Assembly (NCBI RefSeq): GCF_900129975.1
Contig: NZ_FSRG01000005.1
Span: 1 to 64,000 of the forward strand
Source: Halodesulfovibrio marinisediminis DSM 17456
Lineage (GTDB): Bacteria > Desulfobacterota > Desulfovibrionia > Desulfovibrionales > Desulfovibrionaceae
Length of the DNA stretch: 64,000 nucleotides
Direction: 5' to 3'
Shown one piece after another: positions 62,258 to 64,000 of this stretch. Each line of letters begins with the position of its first letter. The stretch's first letter is position 1. The position numbers were made by a program, and so were the translations under genes. The notes under the pieces are model-generated. The model was given only the letters and a program-made list of their open reading frames with translations, had not been told where the DNA came from and did not search any database.

Positions 62258-64000
62258 CTACGGGTGAAGCACAGACGTAATTGCTTTCGCAATTATTGAA
62301 CTGTTGTATGGTTTGCTGACAAGAGTTTTAACCGACGGGATGTCTTCGGCGCCCTTGGCTGCAATGTTTCGACCGGAAACCATAATTACAGGAAGATCCG
62401 GTGCTACGTGGCTGATGTGTTTTGCCAGTTCAAGTCCGTTCAGTTCTGGCATGTCAAAATCAGTGATGACAAGATCCCACGCATCAGGACGCTCGCTAAT
62501 CATATTAGCTGCTACCGCAGCATCACCCACTGGGTCAACCTCATACCCTAAGTTTCTGAGAACTCTAGGGATAGTTTCAAGCTGGTCCGAATCATCTTCT
62601 ACAAAAAGAATTCGCCCTTCTCCTTGGAAGATATTCTCTGAGTGTTGGTCTTCTGCTTCCAGAGCAGGCTTATCAATGTGGGGCAGGTAAATAGTAAACG
62701 CAGTCCGCACAAACGGAATGCTGCTTACCTCAACTCCCCCGCCGTGACCTTTAATAATACCCAGTACAACAGAAAGCCCTAAACCGGTCCCTTCTGTTTT
62801 TCCTTTTGTGGTGAAGAACGGGTCGAAAATTTTGTCCTGAATGTCTGATGTGATGCCAGGACCGTTGTCTTCAATGACCAGTTTGAAGTATTCGCCTTCT
62901 GGAATATTAAACTGATTTGCTTTTTCTTTAGTCAGATATTCTTTGTTTACTTCCAGTCGCAGGCGGCCGCCATATTCGCGCAATGCCTGGAATGAGTTGG
63001 TGCACATGTTCATAATGACCTGATTCATCTGCGTCGGGTCACCGAATGTATGTGCATGGTCAACATAGTACGCGGTCTCAATACTAATGTTACGCGGCAG
63101 GGAAGCAGAAATAAGTCCTACTGATTCGTTCATGACTTCAAGAAGATCCGTAGTCCGGAATCCGGCAACTGATGGTTTGCTGAATGTCAGAATCTTTTTT
63201 ACCAGACTGCTGCCATGCTGTGCAGCGCGTAATGCACGGCTAAGGTCGTTGTATTCGAGTGTTTCTTCATCAATATCGATTAGAGCCAGCTCAATGGAGT
63301 TGATAATTGATGTAAGAATGTTGTTGAAGTCATGCGCAATGCCACCTGCAAGTGTACCGATAGCTTCCATTTTCTGCGATTGCAGCAATTGGCGTTCAAG
63401 GTCGATACGCTGTGTAATGTCTTCCGCAGTAGTCAACATGCCGACAATTTCACCTTTATCGCCATGGAGTGGCAGGCGGTTGATTTCCAGCCATACAAGG
63501 TTACCATCTTTGTCGGTAATTCGCTCTTTTGATTTTAACTGCGGAATATTATGGGCAAGCACTGTGTTTTCAGCTTGCTGTATGGCTACGGCATCCTGCT
63601 TGTCGAATAAGAATTCGGAATCATTTTTGCCTATAAGGTCGCGGGCGTGTTTTACTCCGAAGAATATATCAAAGGAGCGGTTGCTACCCATGTAGCGAAG
63701 GTCTGTGCTTTTCCAAGAAACAAGCTGCGGGATGTTATCCATAACTGACTGCAGCATGCGCTCTGAATTACGTAATGCTTTTTCTGCACGTTTACGGGTA
63801 GTGATGTTTTCTGAGAAGCCTTCCAGAAGTTCAATGTTATTAAGGCGGTCTCGCACAACTCGTACAGACATGTTTGCAGCGATGGTTGTATTATCCGGAC
63901 GCAGCAGTGTGCGTTCGAATGTCAAAATTTCGTTGGCGCGTGCTTTATGGAAGTCCACATCCTTAAGCAATTCTTCCAGTGCATTGTTTTCATGCGCTAT
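62258..64000 (-). CDS. Hybrid sensor histidine kinase (5' end outside the window)
   Basis: At least 580 residues; the frame is still open at the window edge, so the start is missing. In order: a PAS/PAC part (ANEILTFERTLLRPDNTTI), a second PAS domain (MLQSVMDNIPQLVSWKSTDLRYMGSN in part), a HisKA domain with phospho-accepting His in GGIAHDFNNILTSIINSIE, a HATPase domain (MNQVIMNMCTNSFQAL, IEDNGPGIT, GTGLGLSVVLGIIKGHGG) and a C-terminal receiver (LFVEDDSDQ, Asp in LVITDFDMPELNG). It lies 63 nt upstream of the sigma-54 regulator and is its likely partner, sensing a cue of lactate metabolism. Confidence 0.93.
   Translation of the reverse strand: MAHENNALEELLKDVDFHKARANEILTFERTLLRPDNTTIAANMSVRVVRDRLNNIELLEGFSENITTRKRAEKALRNSERMLQSVMDNIPQLVSWKSTDLRYMGSNRSFDIFFGVKHARDLIGKNDSEFLFDKQDAVAIQQAENTVLAHNIPQLKSKERITDKDGNLVWLEINRLPLHGDKGEIVGMLTTAEDITQRIDLERQLLQSQKMEAIGTLAGGIAHDFNNILTSIINSIELALIDIDEETLEYNDLSRALRAAQHGSSLVKKILTFSKPSVAGFRTTDLLEVMNESVGLISASLPRNISIETAYYVDHAHTFGDPTQMNQVIMNMCTNSFQALREYGGRLRLEVNKEYLTKEKANQFNIPEGEYFKLVIEDNGPGITSDIQDKIFDPFFTTKGKTEGTGLGLSVVLGIIKGHGGGVEVSSIPFVRTAFTIYLPHIDKPALEAEDQHSENIFQGEGRILFVEDDSDQLETIPRVLRNLGYEVDPVGDAAVAANMISERPDAWDLVITDFDMPELNGLELAKHISHVAPDLPVIMVSGRNIAAKGAEDIPSVKTLVSKPYNSSIIAKAITSVLHP

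Overview
The window reads as a chromosome segment of a moderate-GC, probably marine sulfate reducer of the order Desulfovibrionales (Halodesulfovibrio- or Maridesulfovibrio-like; genus is inference). Evidence: a lactate-to-acetate operon in the order por, lctP, D-lactate dehydrogenase pair, pta, ackA, pta-like, lutC, lutB-lutA fusion, next to a sigma-54 two-component system, as I recall it from Desulfovibrio vulgaris; an aromatic supraoperon that starts with archaeal-type shikimate enzymes; futalosine-route menaquinone genes; and a Lap-type biofilm secretion cluster. I see no insertion sequence, prophage, CRISPR array or integron.

Layout. 1-640: end of an rRNA operon (5S rRNA, terminators). 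640-7478: a dicarboxylate/amino-acid symporter, a HEAT-like protein, a small MucR-N-terminus-like protein, ubiE, a DUF2065 membrane protein, a nucleotide-sugar dehydrogenase, a broken small gene, mqnB and a polyprenyl diphosphate synthase (menaquinone head methylation, nucleoside hydrolysis and tail synthesis). 7479-13018: purL with a long structured leader, threonine aldolase, an AraC regulator. 13260-25817 (minus strand): the aromatic supraoperon, in transcription order promoter, leader peptide and attenuator, ADH synthase, DHQ synthase II, pheA, aroA, tyrA, second attenuator, trpE, G, D, C, F, B, A. 25993-28751: nitroreductase, fumarase, two identical tRNA-Phe genes. 28880-37439: a degenerate HD-GYP receptor, a LapG-type protease, HlyD-type adaptor and ABC exporter (minus strand), with a TolC-type protein divergent. 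37522-43723: a protein of unknown function, a CpxAR-like two-component system, a beta-hydroxyacid dehydrogenase, and a chemoreceptor with a FliA-type promoter. 44034-64000 (minus strand): the lactate operon with its sigma-54 promoter, activator and (truncated) hybrid kinase.

The most notable result is two transcription attenuators in the aromatic supraoperon. The first, before the whole operon, encodes a 35-residue leader peptide with the run FYFWFFFSY; a 9-nt segment just after the run is complementary to the 5' arm of the following terminator. The second, before trpE, has no separate leader peptide: the last codons of tyrA carry Trp-Trp-Trp, and a 9-nt segment 18 nt further on is perfectly complementary to the 5' arm of the tyrA-trpE terminator. 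The cell could thus sense Phe/Tyr/Trp charging at the head of the pathway and Trp charging at the trp branch, within one transcript.

The second notable system is the Lap-type cluster. The position expected for the c-di-GMP receptor LapD is taken by a periplasmic-sensor/PAS/HD-GYP protein whose HD and HHE metal-binding residues are lost while the GYP motif is kept, suggesting a catalytically dead HD-GYP used as a receptor controlling a LapG protease.
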